From: Candidatus Nitrosopumilus sp.
GTDB lineage: Archaea; Thermoproteota; Nitrososphaeria; Nitrososphaerales; Nitrosopumilaceae
Direction of reading: 5' to 3'
Length of the DNA: 64,000 bases
Assembly (NCBI GenBank): GCA_029864335.1
Contig: JAOTTS010000004.1
Coordinates: 24,818-88,817 of the forward strand
The notes under the pieces are model-generated. The model had not been told where the DNA came from, did not search any database, and saw nothing but the letters and a program-made list of their open reading frames with translations. Positions 63,965 through 64,000 of the stretch are shown here, in pieces. The position numbers were made by a program, and so were the translations under genes. Each line of letters begins with the position of its first letter. Positions within the stretch are counted from its first letter, which is position 1.

Positions 63965-64000
63965 ATGGTAGATGTAGTTGTTTGTTCAAATTGTGGTTTA
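63965..64000 (+). CDS. Possible start of a zinc-ribbon protein, cut by the window edge
   Basis: ATG at 63965 followed by M-V-D-V-V-V-C-S-N-C-G-L to the last base. The C-x-x-C-G knuckle near the start suggests a zinc-ribbon protein; only 12 codons are visible, so the assignment is weak. Confidence 0.35.
   Translation, partial: MVDVVVCSNCGL

Overview
The window is AT-rich archaeal DNA, most probably from a marine group I.1a ammonia-oxidising archaeon (Thaumarchaeota/Nitrososphaerota) close to Nitrosopumilus or Nitrosarchaeum. This rests on a combination typical of that group: an archaeal L10e ribosomal protein, tRNA-intron endonuclease, Nob1, prefoldin beta, a short XPF/Hef nuclease and an SbtA-type bicarbonate carrier. 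Secreted proteins carrying the C-terminal W-I-K/R-N-N-A-x-W-W repeat and promoters that imply leaderless mRNAs point the same way. No ammonia monooxygenase genes are present, so the assignment is inference.

Positions 1-28.4 kb are mostly conserved housekeeping genes on the minus strand. In order these are: pgk; a suf iron-sulfur operon (sufB-sufD-Rieske-sufS-sufU, with no sufC in the window); a tetrapyrrole operon (hemL-hemC-cobA-hemD); an arsenic module (arsR divergent from arsC-aquaporin); sbtA with a PII-like partner; and a Pit phosphate transporter with its DUF47 partner. They are followed by large secreted proteins (a triple-repeat protein and an NHL/RTX protein), a DrrAB-type ABC exporter, a membrane-anchored HTH regulator and a beta-propeller protein. 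Several small metal-binding proteins missed by length cut-offs lie in the gaps: C2H2 and zinc-ribbon microproteins and a nine-cysteine metallothionein-like protein.

Positions 28.4-48.5 kb form an accessory zone between and behind two tRNA genes, tRNA-Glu(CTC) and tRNA-Gly(GCC). It holds three decayed tyrosine recombinases, a serpin remnant, a PLD-like fragment, several genes with in-frame stops or frameshifts, structured repeats, and only a few core genes (endA, rpl10e). The clearest unit is an apparent decayed integrative element of about 8.9 kb. It runs from tRNA-Gly (39585-39658) to a degenerate copy of that tRNA's 3' end (48516-48538). It carries a universal stress protein, a secreted subtilase, a broken PsbP-like protein, DUF1059, a HEPN-like protein, and broken Gp37/Gp68 (DUF5131) and TcmP partner genes next to a truncated integrase.

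Positions 48.5-60.7 kb return to core genes: a CPA2 antiporter, a zinc-finger microprotein behind a perfect palindrome, a large coiled-coil protein, a membrane glycosyltransferase, a ferredoxin-domain protein, two rhodaneses flanking NAD kinase and nob1, an XPF-type nuclease and prefoldin beta. Positions 60.7-64 kb are mostly non-coding. They contain a perfect 41-nt inverted repeat, a third copy of the structured repeat, a strong hairpin and one phasin-like gene.
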